NCBI GenBank assembly: GCA_035335645.1
Contig: DAOQMM010000008.1
Coordinates: 1 to 60,551, forward strand
DNA length: 60,551 bases
Source: Zoogloea sp035335645
GTDB lineage: Bacteria; Pseudomonadota; Gammaproteobacteria; Burkholderiales; Rhodocyclaceae
Direction: 5' to 3'
Shown here piece after piece: positions 8,718-18,192 of this stretch. A program made the position numbers and the translations under genes. Under the pieces are notes generated by a model. The model saw only the letters and a program-made list of their open reading frames with translations. It searched no databases and was not told the DNA's origin. Each line of letters opens with the position of its first letter. Position 1 is the stretch's first letter.

Positions 8718-10703
8718 TCAGCCGCGGCGGAAGACGGTCTCGGCGGCCTGACCGGGGCCGAGGTGGCCGCGCCAGATGACGGTGGTGCTGGCCCGGCGCA
8801 GGTCGTAGCCGCGGGACACCCAGCCGCACAGGGGGACGTCGGAGCCGCAGATGACGGTGGTCTCGCCACCGGGCGGGAGCGTCACCAGCAGGGTGACGCC
8901 GTCGTGTCCGACGACGAGGCCGTCGGGCGTGCAGGTGATCACGCAGTTTTCGGCAAAGTGCCAGTTCAGGGCCACGGGGCGGGGCGCGGGGGCGCCCAGC
9001 TCGTCGCGCACCGAGAGGGTGCCGCTGCGCTTGTCGAGGCGCCAGGCACGGCGATGCACGGGGTGGCCGGCGAGGCGCCGGTAGCCGTCGTGCTCCGCCA
9101 CCAGGCGGTCGGCGTCGGCGCTGCTGGACCATTCGAGCACGCTGACCTCGTATTTGCGGATCCACATGAACTTGCCGCCGGTGATGGCCTGGTCCTCGCC
9201 ATCCACGGTGAGGGTGTTGTGCAGGGCGGTGCTGCGGAAGCCGTCGCGCCAGGCGCGGGGACCGTGGTAGGTGCCGGTGCCGGGATCCACGAGGAACTCG
9301 CGCCCGTCCATCGACAGGGTGAAGGACAGGGCGTCGGCGTGGCCGTGGGCGGCGATGCCGCCGAGGCCGAGGGGGCCGGCGTCGGCGACGACGCGCACTT
9401 CGCGCGGGGTGTCGAGGGCGCTGCCGAGGACATACACGCCACCGTCCGGGAAGGCCTGGCGCGGCGTGAGGGGTTCGCTCCGGTCCACCAGCAGGGTGGC
9501 GAAGTCGTCGGCGGCGGCGCGCCCCAGGAGCCAGACGCTGCGCAGGTCGAAGCGGCCGACCTTGCGAGCAAAGGCGGAGCGTTTGAAGAGCACGGCGCCG
9601 GTGGCGAGCTGGGAGCGGAAGGGGTCGCGGTCGGCGCAGAGGGACAGCCCGCAGGCGAGGCCGTCGTCGGCGTCGCCGAACTGGGGCACCTGCCCGCCCG
9701 TGTCCATGATGGCGGCCACGTAGTCGAGCATGGCCTCCATGCGTTGCCAGTAGGCGGTGGAGAAGTCATCCCCGGTGGCCCGCGCGGCGAGGCCGGCGAA
9801 GAGGAGGAAGTCCCACACGAACTGCTGGTAGGACGTGGCCTGCTCGAGATTGACGCCGTCCGGCGCGTTCTGGCGCAGGACCTCGGTCTCCAGGCCGGCG
9901 CGGGCGGCTTCGCGCCAGCGGGGTGCGTCCTCCCAGCAGGGCCAGGTGACGCTGGCCACGTAGAGGCCCGACAGTTCGCCGATCAGGTGGTTGTTGGCCG
10001 ATGAGTGCAGGGAGCGGTGGCCGCGGATGAACTCGGCGTGGCGCCAGATGCTGTCGAGCCAGTCGCGCAGCAGGACGACGCCTTCCGGCGGGGCGAACAG
10101 GGGCGACTCGAAGCCGCCGATGAGCTGCCACACGATGGACCAGTTGATGAGGCGGATGCCGGCTTCGAGGGCGCTGGACCAGTTGGGACCGAGGGGATAC
10201 GGGCACTGGCGGAACCAGCTGGTGAGGAGCGTGCCGAGGGCGTCCAGGTATTTGCGCAGGCCGGTGGCTTTCCAGGCCTGGGCGAGGACGACCAGCTCCA
10301 GGTGGCGGTTGGGCTCCCACAGGTACTTGATGTCGCCGATGACCGTGGTGTCGCGGAAGGCCATGGTCTTGCCGAAAGCCATGGGCAGGACGGCGCCGTT
10401 GTGGGGATTGCGGTTCCATTCCGGCGGCAGGCCGAGGGCCACGGGGCCCCGCGCGAAGATGCGCCAGCGCCCGCCGAGGATCTCGTCGGCCCGGTCGATG
10501 ACGGCCGGCGGCACGGGGGGCAGCTCGTGGGCGGGCAACCAGCAGGCGCCGCGCCGCGTCAGGTCGGGCGGCGGGATCGGCACGGGCCGGCGTCGCCGTT
10601 CGAGGGCGTGGCCGGCGGAGGTCGAGGCGCGCTCGACCATTTCGGCGACGCTCATGCAGCGCAGCCGGTTCCAGTACCAGCCCACGCGGGTGAGTTTGCT
10701 CAT
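8718..10703 (-). CDS. Heparinase II/III-family polysaccharide lyase of the EPS operon
   Basis: A 661-residue protein starting MSKLTRVGWYWNRL, with a 4-nt overlap with the upstream gene. The N-terminal alpha/alpha-toroid carries the motif SSANNHLIGE (N237, N238, H239) and a later TSYQQFVWDF (Y292), the Asn/His and Tyr residues used for catalysis in heparinase III and related lyases. The C-terminal beta-sandwich has HGHADALSF and VDPGTGTYHG, typical of the heparinase II/III C-terminal domain. It lacks an obvious signal peptide. It likely trims or releases the acidic exopolysaccharide made by this operon. A paralogue at 55449-57422 shares the whole architecture but not the catalytic residues. 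Confidence 0.85.
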   Translation of the reverse strand: MSKLTRVGWYWNRLRCMSVAEMVERASTSAGHALERRRRPVPIPPPDLTRRGACWLPAHELPPVPPAVIDRADEILGGRWRIFARGPVALGLPPEWNRNPHNGAVLPMAFGKTMAFRDTTVIGDIKYLWEPNRHLELVVLAQAWKATGLRKYLDALGTLLTSWFRQCPYPLGPNWSSALEAGIRLINWSIVWQLIGGFESPLFAPPEGVVLLRDWLDSIWRHAEFIRGHRSLHSSANNHLIGELSGLYVASVTWPCWEDAPRWREAARAGLETEVLRQNAPDGVNLEQATSYQQFVWDFLLFAGLAARATGDDFSTAYWQRMEAMLDYVAAIMDTGGQVPQFGDADDGLACGLSLCADRDPFRSQLATGAVLFKRSAFARKVGRFDLRSVWLLGRAAADDFATLLVDRSEPLTPRQAFPDGGVYVLGSALDTPREVRVVADAGPLGLGGIAAHGHADALSFTLSMDGREFLVDPGTGTYHGPRAWRDGFRSTALHNTLTVDGEDQAITGGKFMWIRKYEVSVLEWSSSADADRLVAEHDGYRRLAGHPVHRRAWRLDKRSGTLSVRDELGAPAPRPVALNWHFAENCVITCTPDGLVVGHDGVTLLVTLPPGGETTVICGSDVPLCGWVSRGYDLRRASTTVIWRGHLGPGQAAETVFRRG

Positions 10704-12094
10704 CGGATATCCTGCCTGGAGTGGATCCGGCTGACGATCTGCCGGAACTTGCCGTTGCGCGTGCGTTCGATGGCGGGCACCCGTTCGATGCGCAGCGTCA
10801 CCTGCGGACCGAGGCGCTCGCGGGCGCGTTGCAGGAGGTGTTGTTCGTCCTGGGCCGAGAATTCCGGCGCGACGACGATGCGGATGCGCACGAGGTCGAG
10901 GCGTTCCTGCACGACCTGGGCCTCGATGAGGCCGAAGAGCCCCGCGAAGATCCAGTCCAGCATCACCACGTGGCGCCCATCCGGCGTGCGGATGACGTCG
11001 TCCACGCGGCCGAGGATGCGCTCCACGACGCGGAAGCTGCGCCCGCATCCGCACTGGAAGTCGGGGTCGGCCAGCACCACGCGGTCATCCGAGCGGTAGC
11101 GCAGCAGGGGCATGCTGCGATTGCCGAAGCCGGTGCCGATGAGATTGGCGGTGCCGTCGCCGTTGTCCTCGAATTCGGTGACGCCGTAGTCCTCCATCAC
11201 GTGGTAGCGGCCGTGTTCGCAGGTGCCGATGGCGGCCACCCGTTCAAAGGCGCCGTACCAGTCGAAGACGGGGCAGCCGAAGCGCTCGGCGATGACGCGG
11301 CGGTCGTCGGCGCCGAGGGTCTCGGACGAGGTGACGATGCCGCGCAGGGCCGGCCCGCGGTAATGGCGGCCTTCGTCTTCCAGCAGGCGCGCCAGATACG
11401 CCACGGACGAGGGATAGGCCTGCAGCAGGACCGGGTCGAAGCTTTCGAGGGCGTGCAGATAGGCCAGCCCGTTGTAGCGGGACAGGTGATAGGAGGACAG
11501 CATCAGCATGTTGTCCGCCCGGTTGAAGCGCCACAGGGGGCCGCCCTGCTGCCGCGTCGGCACGATGGGATCGCCGCGCAGCCAGGCACGCCGGTCGCCG
11601 GGCCGGTAACCGGCCCACTCCGCCTGGCGATCCACGAAGGCCTGCTCGAAGGTCACCGAGGCCTGATCGCGCCAGCCGCGCATGGCGCGCCCGGTGGTGC
11701 CGCTGGTGGAGCCCTGGAAGCGCAGCCAGGTGCCGTCGCGGGCGAGCAGCCCATCACCGATGGAGATCACTTCGTCCTTGGAGAGAGCCGGCACGCGGCT
11801 CAGATCGTCCAGGGAGGTCCAGGCCGACGGGTCGGTGCCCAGGCAGGCGAAGACGTCCTGGTAATAACGGGTATGGCGGGCGGCATGGAGGGCCAGATCC
11901 CGCACGGCGGCGAACTGCAGGGATTGCCAGCCCTCGCGCGACAGCCACTGGCTGTCGGCGATGGCGTGACGGGTCTGGGCGAGGGCCGCAGGCCGGGTCA
12001 GCCAGCGCCGCAGGCGCGTCTGCCAGGAGAGCAGACGCTCCTGCAGGGCGACCGGCGCCAGTTGATACAGCGGGGAGCGGCACGAGACGATCAT
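10700..12094 (-). CDS. PaaK/CapK-like adenylate-forming enzyme 1
   Basis: A 464-residue member of the phenylacetate-CoA ligase family. The nucleotide-binding loop is intact (GSTSGTTGRAM), and the mid-domain has DWYGAFE and the LRYRSDD region. A DFQCGCGRS stretch matches the Cys-Gly-rich loop common in this family, and GRVDDVIRTPDG is the C-terminal hinge. In capsule and exopolysaccharide loci such proteins are called CapK; their substrate is generally unknown, but activation of an acyl or amino acid for decoration of the sugar chain is the natural inference. It overlaps both neighbours by 4 nt. A second, diverged copy is two genes upstream. Confidence 0.85.
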   Translation of the reverse strand: MIVSCRSPLYQLAPVALQERLLSWQTRLRRWLTRPAALAQTRHAIADSQWLSREGWQSLQFAAVRDLALHAARHTRYYQDVFACLGTDPSAWTSLDDLSRVPALSKDEVISIGDGLLARDGTWLRFQGSTSGTTGRAMRGWRDQASVTFEQAFVDRQAEWAGYRPGDRRAWLRGDPIVPTRQQGGPLWRFNRADNMLMLSSYHLSRYNGLAYLHALESFDPVLLQAYPSSVAYLARLLEDEGRHYRGPALRGIVTSSETLGADDRRVIAERFGCPVFDWYGAFERVAAIGTCEHGRYHVMEDYGVTEFEDNGDGTANLIGTGFGNRSMPLLRYRSDDRVVLADPDFQCGCGRSFRVVERILGRVDDVIRTPDGRHVVMLDWIFAGLFGLIEAQVVQERLDLVRIRIVVAPEFSAQDEQHLLQRARERLGPQVTLRIERVPAIERTRNGKFRQIVSRIHSRQDIR

Positions 12095-13182
12095 CGCGCG
12101 AAACGCTCCGAAGCGGGGGTCATCAGCGAATCCCAGACCGCATTGAGGAGGGCGCGGATGCGCTCCACGCCGTAGTCGGCGAGCACCCGGCGGCGGCCCC
12201 GCTCGCCCATGGCCCGTGCCGCAGCCGGATCGGCCAGGACGCGTTCGAGGGCGGACGCCAGGGATGCGACGTCGTCGGCTTCGTGCAGGGCGCCGTTGTC
12301 GCCGTTGCGCACCACCTGGGGAATGCCGCCGACGCGGCTGGCCACCACCGGCAGACCGGCGGCCAGGGCTTCCAGCACGGACATGGGCAGGCCCTCGAAG
12401 CGGGACGGCAGCACGAAGACGCCCGCCCGCGCGAGGAGGCGGAGCTTCTTGCCGCCATCCACCCAGCCCGGCGTCTCGATGCGGTCAAGCACACCGGCCC
12501 GCTCGGCGGCGTCGCGCACGGCGCGGATGTCACCGTCACCGGCGATGACCGCGCGCAGGTCGGGGAATTTACGTGCCAGACGGGCAATGGCCTTGACGAG
12601 CACGAAGACGCCCTTGGCGTCTTCCAGGCGCCCGAGGAACAACAGGGTGGCGGGCTCCCGCGCGACGCCGGCCGGCAAGGTGACGGGCAGCACCGGATTG
12701 GGCAGCACGCGCACGTCGGGGTGGCCGACGTTGATGCGCAGCCAGTTGGCCCAGCCTTCGGACAGGGTGAACACCACGGCCGCCCCGTGCAGGGTGCGAT
12801 CCACCCAGGCCCGCTCGAGGAAGGAGGCGCCCGCGTAGTAATGGTCGAAGGCGCCGCCGTGGAGGTGGAAGACGTAGGGCTTGCCGGCCAGGCGGGCCAG
12901 GGCGAGGAAGACGCTCTTGCGCCGGAAGCTGGCGTTGGAGGCGGAATGGACGTGCACCGCGGCGACGCGCCCGGCCGCCAGGAGCAGCAGGAAGCGCAGC
13001 AGCGCAGTGACGAAGGCGCCGAGCTTGCGCAGGGCGCTGCCATCCCGGTAGGTGGTGAGCACGCGGACGGGACGTTCGTCGAGCAGCCCGGCCTGCAGCC
13101 AGATGCGCTGGACGGAAGCGATGCCGCCGCGGGCCTCGGGATCGGGACCGAGCATGATCAGCGCTGGAGCCTTCTTAGACAC
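12091..13182 (-). CDS. GT4-family glycosyltransferase
   Basis: A 363-residue GT-B fold glycosyltransferase. The N-terminal domain opens with ALIMLGPDPEARGGI, a glycine-rich acceptor-side loop. The C-terminal domain has LLFLGRLEDAKGV and the nucleotide-sugar-binding signature FEGLPMSVLEALAAGLPVV with its paired glutamates. It probably adds one sugar of the exopolysaccharide repeat unit at the cytoplasmic side of the membrane. Donor and linkage cannot be told from the sequence. It overlaps the upstream PaaK-like gene by 8 nt and the downstream one by 4 nt. Confidence 0.88.
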   Translation of the reverse strand: MSKKAPALIMLGPDPEARGGIASVQRIWLQAGLLDERPVRVLTTYRDGSALRKLGAFVTALLRFLLLLAAGRVAAVHVHSASNASFRRKSVFLALARLAGKPYVFHLHGGAFDHYYAGASFLERAWVDRTLHGAAVVFTLSEGWANWLRINVGHPDVRVLPNPVLPVTLPAGVAREPATLLFLGRLEDAKGVFVLVKAIARLARKFPDLRAVIAGDGDIRAVRDAAERAGVLDRIETPGWVDGGKKLRLLARAGVFVLPSRFEGLPMSVLEALAAGLPVVASRVGGIPQVVRNGDNGALHEADDVASLASALERVLADPAAARAMGERGRRRVLADYGVERIRALLNAVWDSLMTPASERFAR

Positions 13183-14608
13183 GGCTGCCCTCCTCCACTT
13201 CGGATGTGACGTGCTGGATCATCAGGCGCCGCTTGCCGCGCGCCGTGCGGGCGATGTGGGGCACCACCTCGAGGCTCGGCTCGACGCAGCCGAGGAGCTT
13301 GACGCGGAAGTAGTTGTCGAGCACCGCCACGGTGTCGGCCGGCAGCGGCGAGGGCGACTGCAGGCGCACGATGAGCCTGCCCGGCTCGAACTGTTCGTAC
13401 TGGCTGGCTTCCACCTGCAGGAACTCGGGCGGACGCAGGCCCCCCAGGGAGGCCACCGGGATGCGCCGGCCGTCGCGGCCGACGAAGAAGTCGTTGTTGC
13501 GCCCGTCGATGCGCTCCAGCACGGGATAGCCGGGCAGGTCCGGGTGGGCCGGGCCGTCGGACCAGGCGGCCAGGTCGCCGGTGCGGTAGCGGATGAAGGG
13601 CATGACCCGGTTGTCGAAGCCGGTGGCCACCACCTCGCCCTGCACGCCCGGTTCGGTGATGGGCCGGCCGGCTTCGTCGATGAGTTCGATGTGGCCGTAC
13701 AGGGGCCACACGAAGTAGCGGTGGTCGTCGGGCATGGAGCCGGCCATCACGGAGCGTTCGGAGTGGCCGTAGTGGATCAGCACCGGGCAGCCGAAGACCT
13801 TCTCGATGAGGGCGATCATGTCGGGCTCGGCGCACTCGGAGAAGAGCTGCACGCCGCGGATGGCGTCGGAGAAGCGCGGCACCGGGTTGAAGTCCAGCCA
13901 GCGGGCCAGTTCATACACCGCGGAGGAATAGCCCTGGATGAAGCTCACCTTGTGCTCGATGGCGGCCTGCACGTGGCGCGGCATGTAGCTGCCGTCCAGG
14001 TGGTTGGGGCTGATCCACAGCATGCGCTTGATGGGTTCGTAGCTCCACAGGGGCCCGCCGTCGGCCTCGGAGCCGCGCACGTTGCGCCCGCGCAGGGACA
14101 GCACCACGTCCTTGCGGGTGAGGCCGATGCGCCGGCCGTAGGACTCGATGTAGGCCGTTTCCTTGGCGCGGGAGACGCCCTTGTGCAGGTAGAAGCGGAA
14201 CGGTTCGGCCACCGAGCCGCTGGTCTGCATGGGCAGCCGCTCGGCCGGGGAGCAGCCGGTGGAGAGGTAGTGCTCCGGGTTGCGCCGGTAGTCCAGCTTG
14301 GTCATCAGCGGGAACAGGGACAGCCACTCTTCTGCCGGCAGGTCGGTGAGGAGCTGCGCGGCGATGGCGGCATAGGCCGGCACGGTCTGGGCGGCCCACA
14401 GCAGGGTTTCGCGCAGGCGCGCATCGCGCAGGCGGCGCAGCGCCTCGGCGTCGGTCAGCCCCGCCTCGTCCCGGTAGCGGCCGAAGTCCTTGCCGTGGCG
14501 GATGCTGTCCGGCAGCAGCCCATACACGCGCCCCAGGGGTTCCTTGATCCATTGGGGGGCGTCCATGTAGCGCTTCAGCCAGCGGTAACCCCAGTCTTCC
14601 AGTCCCAT
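13175..14608 (-). CDS. PaaK/CapK-like adenylate-forming enzyme 2
   Basis: A 477-residue relative of the phenylacetate-CoA ligase/CapK family and a distant relative of the protein at 10700-12094. The phosphate-binding loop is altered: QTSGSVAEPFRFY stands where the first copy has STSGTTG. Other landmarks remain, such as IHYGHSERS, FIRYRTGDLAAW and ERIDGRNNDF. Whether the changed loop still binds ATP is uncertain. It lies 16 nt after the WecG-like gene and overlaps the GT4 gene, so it belongs to the same transcript. The role in chain modification is inferred from location only. Confidence 0.82.
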   Translation of the reverse strand: MGLEDWGYRWLKRYMDAPQWIKEPLGRVYGLLPDSIRHGKDFGRYRDEAGLTDAEALRRLRDARLRETLLWAAQTVPAYAAIAAQLLTDLPAEEWLSLFPLMTKLDYRRNPEHYLSTGCSPAERLPMQTSGSVAEPFRFYLHKGVSRAKETAYIESYGRRIGLTRKDVVLSLRGRNVRGSEADGGPLWSYEPIKRMLWISPNHLDGSYMPRHVQAAIEHKVSFIQGYSSAVYELARWLDFNPVPRFSDAIRGVQLFSECAEPDMIALIEKVFGCPVLIHYGHSERSVMAGSMPDDHRYFVWPLYGHIELIDEAGRPITEPGVQGEVVATGFDNRVMPFIRYRTGDLAAWSDGPAHPDLPGYPVLERIDGRNNDFFVGRDGRRIPVASLGGLRPPEFLQVEASQYEQFEPGRLIVRLQSPSPLPADTVAVLDNYFRVKLLGCVEPSLEVVPHIARTARGKRRLMIQHVTSEVEEGSRV

Positions 14609-14624
14609 GTGCTCGTTCCGTCGG

Positions 14625-15356
14625 TCAGCGTTTCATCCATTCGCGGGCAAACAGCGCCACGAACGCCATGTCGTCGATGAAGTAGCGGCGGAACATGCGC
14701 CGCGGCTCCTGCAGGAATCGGTAGAACCACTCCAGCCCGGCCTTCTGCATCCAGACCGGGGCACGCCGCACGAGGCCCACGGCCACGTCGAAAGTGCCGC
14801 CCACGCCCATGGCGAAGGGGATCTTCATGGCGGCCTGATAGCGGGCCAGGAAGTTCTCCTTCTTGGGCGAGCTGATGGCCACGAAGAGGATGTCGGGCCG
14901 CGTGGCGGCGATGGCGTTGGCCACACCGGCTTCGTCCTCGGGCTTCCAGTAGCCGTTGCGGTAGCCGGCGATGGTCAGGCCGGGGTAGCGGGCCGGGTAG
15001 ATCTGCGCCACGCGGCTCACCACCTCCTCGCGGGCCCCCAGCAGGAACACGCGCCAGCCCTTCTCGGCCGACCGCTCCATCAGGGATTCGAAGAGGTCCA
15101 CGCCGGTGACCCGTTCCTTGAGGGGCTTGCCGAGCAGGCGCGAGGCCCACACGACCGGCATCCCGTCGGCGTTGATCAGGTCGCAGCCGTTGATGATGTT
15201 GCGCAGCACGGGGTCCCGGCTGGCCTTGACGATCTTGTCCACGTTCACCACCACGTGCTGGTGCGGTCGGCCGGAATGGATGAAGTTCTCCACCGTCCCG
15301 AGGGTCTCCTCCATGGTCAGGTTGTCCACCCAACACCCCATCATTTGTATTCTCAT
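14625..15356 (-). CDS. WecG/TagA/CpsF-family glycosyltransferase (GT26)
   Basis: A 243-residue protein of the GT26 family. Recognisable landmarks are INADGMPVVWASRLLG, where the Asp is the proposed general base, GVDLFESLM, FLLGAREEV and VAISSPKKENFL, the family's PKxE motif. These enzymes transfer N-acetylmannosamine, its uronic acid, or a related sugar to a lipid-linked acceptor at the membrane. It probably adds the second sugar of the repeat unit after the priming transferase. I chose the ATG at 15356 because it overlaps the upstream stop; a second Met lies four codons further in. Confidence 0.85.
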   Translation of the reverse strand: MRIQMMGCWVDNLTMEETLGTVENFIHSGRPHQHVVVNVDKIVKASRDPVLRNIINGCDLINADGMPVVWASRLLGKPLKERVTGVDLFESLMERSAEKGWRVFLLGAREEVVSRVAQIYPARYPGLTIAGYRNGYWKPEDEAGVANAIAATRPDILFVAISSPKKENFLARYQAAMKIPFAMGVGGTFDVAVGLVRRAPVWMQKAGLEWFYRFLQEPRRMFRRYFIDDMAFVALFAREWMKR

Positions 15357-16954
15357 CGTGGCACCTCCGCGCGGGGCATGTCGCAGCGTTCCTCTCCGCC
15401 GCCGTGCAGCACGGCACGACGCAGTGCGGCGGGCGGCGGAAGCAGGCGGGAACGCCGAATCAGGAAATCGAAGGCCGTCAGTCCGGCCTCGTGACTCAGG
15501 GTATGGACGCAGGCGATGCCGGGCAGCCAGCCCGGATCGATGCGCCGTTCGGTACGTTCTACGTACTCTTCGGTTGTCAGTTTCTCGATGCGGCGCAGGA
15601 CCAGGGCGTGCCCGTATTCGGGCACGCAGACCTGGGCAGGCCGCAGCAGATGGCCGTCCCGCTCGAACACCGGACCGGCCGGCCGCGCCACGCGGGCATC
15701 GGCCACCACCGGGTTGGCGGCGTGGGGCGTCCACGGCCCGAGGGGGGACGGGGCATGGAAGGCATGCAGCTCGTCGTGCTTGTCGGCGCCCGGCTCGCTC
15801 ACGTTGCCCAGCAGCCACCAGCGGCCGTCGTGGGCAAAGAGGGTGGCGTCCACCAGGTCGATGTCGGTGAGCAGGTCGGTGAATTTTTCCCAGCGGTCGG
15901 GCAGGCGCGTGCAGCGGTACAGCTCGACACGCCGGTTCGCGCCGCTCTCGGGCACCATCCACAGGGCGCCATCCCACCAGAACAGGAAGGGGTAGGACAG
16001 GTGCCAGGGGCGCGCCATCACCGGCACCGGCGCCTCCCAGCGGCCGTCCCGATGGACGCGCAGAGCCTGCAGGGTGCCGCGCCCCTCGGCGTACAGCACC
16101 TCTTCGATGAACACCCACCAGCCGTCCTGCCCGGCGGGCCACACCATGGGGTCGGCCCAGAAGCGGTCGGGCGGCGGCAGGATCAGCTGGGCGCGGGCGG
16201 GATCGAGGCACACGTCGTCGCCGAAGGCCAGGGCGATACCCCACTGGTCGCGGCTGAGCCCCTTGCGCAGGGCCCGCCGGGCCGTACGCCCGAGCACCGC
16301 GGCGACGCGGGCGACCGCGCCCGGCGGCTGCACGGCCGCTGCGGGCAGCGTGTCGCGCTGGGGCGGCGGGGGCACCTGGGTGCGCATCCGGCGCAGCGCG
16401 CGGCGCACCATGCCGATGCCCTTGGCGAGGGCGCGGCGCCGGTTGCGGCGGATGGAAAATTCGCAGGTGGCCCCCACGGAGGTATCGAGGATCGCACCGC
16501 CGCCCACCCGCTCGAGGACCACGCGGGTGGTGGCGTCGCCTCCGACGACGGGCTGGGCGCCCGCCCCCGCGTCCGTGGCAGGTCGGCCGGCGATGCTCAG
16601 CATCCAGTGCTCGGCGGCCAGCTGGGGGATCGGGGTGGGCCGCGGTCGCAGGTCCAGCAGCACGTCGCAGGCCCGCTCGGCGAGCCAGCGCGCCGGCGCC
16701 ACACCGGCCTCCGCACGCCACACGGGCAGCAGGCCGGGCAGTTCGAGGGACACCGGATCGAGGGACGAGGCGCCCCGGTCGAAGAGCAGGCGATCCACCT
16801 GCTCCGCCCAGTCGGCCGCAGCCATGGGCTGCGCGTCATAGAGGACGCCGACAAGGATCACGCCGGGCTCCGCGCCACACACGTCGAGCAGGCGCACCAC
16901 CCAGCCCGGCACCGGGCCGTCCGGCAGAAAGATGGACAGACGCAGGACGTTCAT
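15353..16954 (-). CDS. Beta-propeller transferase-like protein of the EPS operon (GINT1-N/formyltransferase-like)
   Basis: A 533-residue protein with two parts. Residues about 1-150 look like a Rossmann-type domain (LRLSIFLPDGPVPGWVVRLL) resembling the first half of formyltransferase-like proteins. The rest is a five-bladed propeller-like region rich in aromatic strand motifs such as DRFWADPMVW, SYPFLFWW, LVDATLFAHDGRWWLLG and RPAGPVFERDG. It resembles the family containing the plant glucosamine inositolphosphorylceramide transferase N-terminal domain and GH43-like folds. A sugar or acyl transferase acting on the polysaccharide is plausible. Assignment is by pattern memory and is tentative. 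It is translationally coupled to both neighbours. Confidence 0.6.
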   Translation of the reverse strand: MNVLRLSIFLPDGPVPGWVVRLLDVCGAEPGVILVGVLYDAQPMAAADWAEQVDRLLFDRGASSLDPVSLELPGLLPVWRAEAGVAPARWLAERACDVLLDLRPRPTPIPQLAAEHWMLSIAGRPATDAGAGAQPVVGGDATTRVVLERVGGGAILDTSVGATCEFSIRRNRRRALAKGIGMVRRALRRMRTQVPPPPQRDTLPAAAVQPPGAVARVAAVLGRTARRALRKGLSRDQWGIALAFGDDVCLDPARAQLILPPPDRFWADPMVWPAGQDGWWVFIEEVLYAEGRGTLQALRVHRDGRWEAPVPVMARPWHLSYPFLFWWDGALWMVPESGANRRVELYRCTRLPDRWEKFTDLLTDIDLVDATLFAHDGRWWLLGNVSEPGADKHDELHAFHAPSPLGPWTPHAANPVVADARVARPAGPVFERDGHLLRPAQVCVPEYGHALVLRRIEKLTTEEYVERTERRIDPGWLPGIACVHTLSHEAGLTAFDFLIRRSRLLPPPAALRRAVLHGGGEERCDMPRAEVPR

Positions 16955-18192
16955 GCGAACACCTCCGGTGCCCGGTGCAGCACCGCCCGGCGCAACAGCA
17001 GGTTGCGCGCGAAGGTCGCCCCCAGCAGGACCGCGAAGAGCCCCAGCACCGCGTCGACGCCCTTTGGCACGAGGAGCATCACGCCCCCGCAGGCCACCAC
17101 GAAGAGCCCCAGCGAGGCCAGGTTCACCACCAGCGGCAGGCGGGTCTCCTCGACGGTCTGCAGGTAGTTGGCCTCGGGCAGCACGAGCTGCCCCACGTAG
17201 AAGCTGGCCAGCTGCAGCAGGAAGATGGCGGTGGCCCCCGCCAGCGCGAATGCGGGACGTTCGCCCACGCCGGCCATGAGCCCCCAGGCCGCCACGGCGA
17301 CCAGGGTGAGGCCGCTGTTCACACGGAACAGGGTGCGCCGCAGGGCATCGAGCAAGGCCCGCACGTCGGCTGCGCCCTGCTGCCGCACCACACGGGCCAG
17401 GGCCGGCAGGGCATTGAAGCTGAGGGCCCGCGGGAAGAGCAGCAGCACGCTGGTCACGCTGCCGATCAGCGCCACCAGGCCGCCGTAGGCTTCGCCGGCC
17501 ACCTGCACGGTGCACGGCACGAGGATCATGGACATGCCGCCGCTCACGAAGTTGAGGGCGGCCTGCTCGGCGGCCGTGCGGGCACTGCCGGCCGGCAGCG
17601 CAGCCGCCCCGCCCTGGTCGCGTGCCCGCCGGATCAGCACGAGGACCGCGAGGGCGCCGAGCAGCGCCGTCGGCACGGCAAAGGCGGCCCAGGCCATGAC
17701 GGGATGGGCCCGGCCGAAGATCAGCAGGCCTGCCGCGAGGAGCGCGACGACCAGGGTCTCCACGACCAGCAGGACCCGGTAGGCGCCCAGGGCGAGGCCG
17801 TAGTGGCGGGCAACCGTGTAGGCCGTCCAGCCGGCCAGCAGCAGCGCCGTCCAGCCCGGTTCGAAGACCCAGCCGCCCCACGCCAGGAGGGGCAGCGGCA
17901 GGCAGGCGAGCGCGGTGAACACGGCCACGCCGCGGGCGAGGCCCAGCATCACCGGCGCCGAGCGCCCGGCCGGCGCCACCGGCACCCGCGCCAGCACCAG
18001 GGCCGACCACCCCACCGCGGAGAACAGGCCCAGCATCATGGCGATGGCCAGGTCATTGGCGAAGCGGCCGAGGGCTTCCGTGCCGCAGGCCATCTGCACC
18101 AGCATGAAATGCAGCAGGCGCTGTCCGCCGGGCGCAGCCGTCACGGCCAGCACCTCGACGCGGCGCACGAGGGCGGTGAGATCCCGGCTCAT
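16951..18192 (-). CDS. Wzx-like polysaccharide flippase
   Basis: A 413-residue, very hydrophobic protein with about 12 predicted membrane helices, the layout of MATE/MOP-superfamily oligosaccharide flippases. It would move the undecaprenyl-linked repeat unit from the cytoplasmic to the periplasmic leaflet. The start at 18192 (MSRDLTALVRRVEVLAV) was chosen because it overlaps the upstream stop by 4 nt. The upstream neighbour is the Wzy-like polymerase, the usual functional partner. Sequence conservation in this family is low, so assignment rests on topology and neighbourhood. Confidence 0.75.
   Translation of the reverse strand: MSRDLTALVRRVEVLAVTAAPGGQRLLHFMLVQMACGTEALGRFANDLAIAMMLGLFSAVGWSALVLARVPVAPAGRSAPVMLGLARGVAVFTALACLPLPLLAWGGWVFEPGWTALLLAGWTAYTVARHYGLALGAYRVLLVVETLVVALLAAGLLIFGRAHPVMAWAAFAVPTALLGALAVLVLIRRARDQGGAAALPAGSARTAAEQAALNFVSGGMSMILVPCTVQVAGEAYGGLVALIGSVTSVLLLFPRALSFNALPALARVVRQQGAADVRALLDALRRTLFRVNSGLTLVAVAAWGLMAGVGERPAFALAGATAIFLLQLASFYVGQLVLPEANYLQTVEETRLPLVVNLASLGLFVVACGGVMLLVPKGVDAVLGLFAVLLGATFARNLLLRRAVLHRAPEVFA

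Noticed and set aside
8232..10004. Long plus-strand open frame (590 codons) opposite the EPS lyase
   Set aside because: Gly/Ala/Val/His-rich composition typical of an antisense shadow in GC-rich DNA; the minus strand encodes a clear enzyme.
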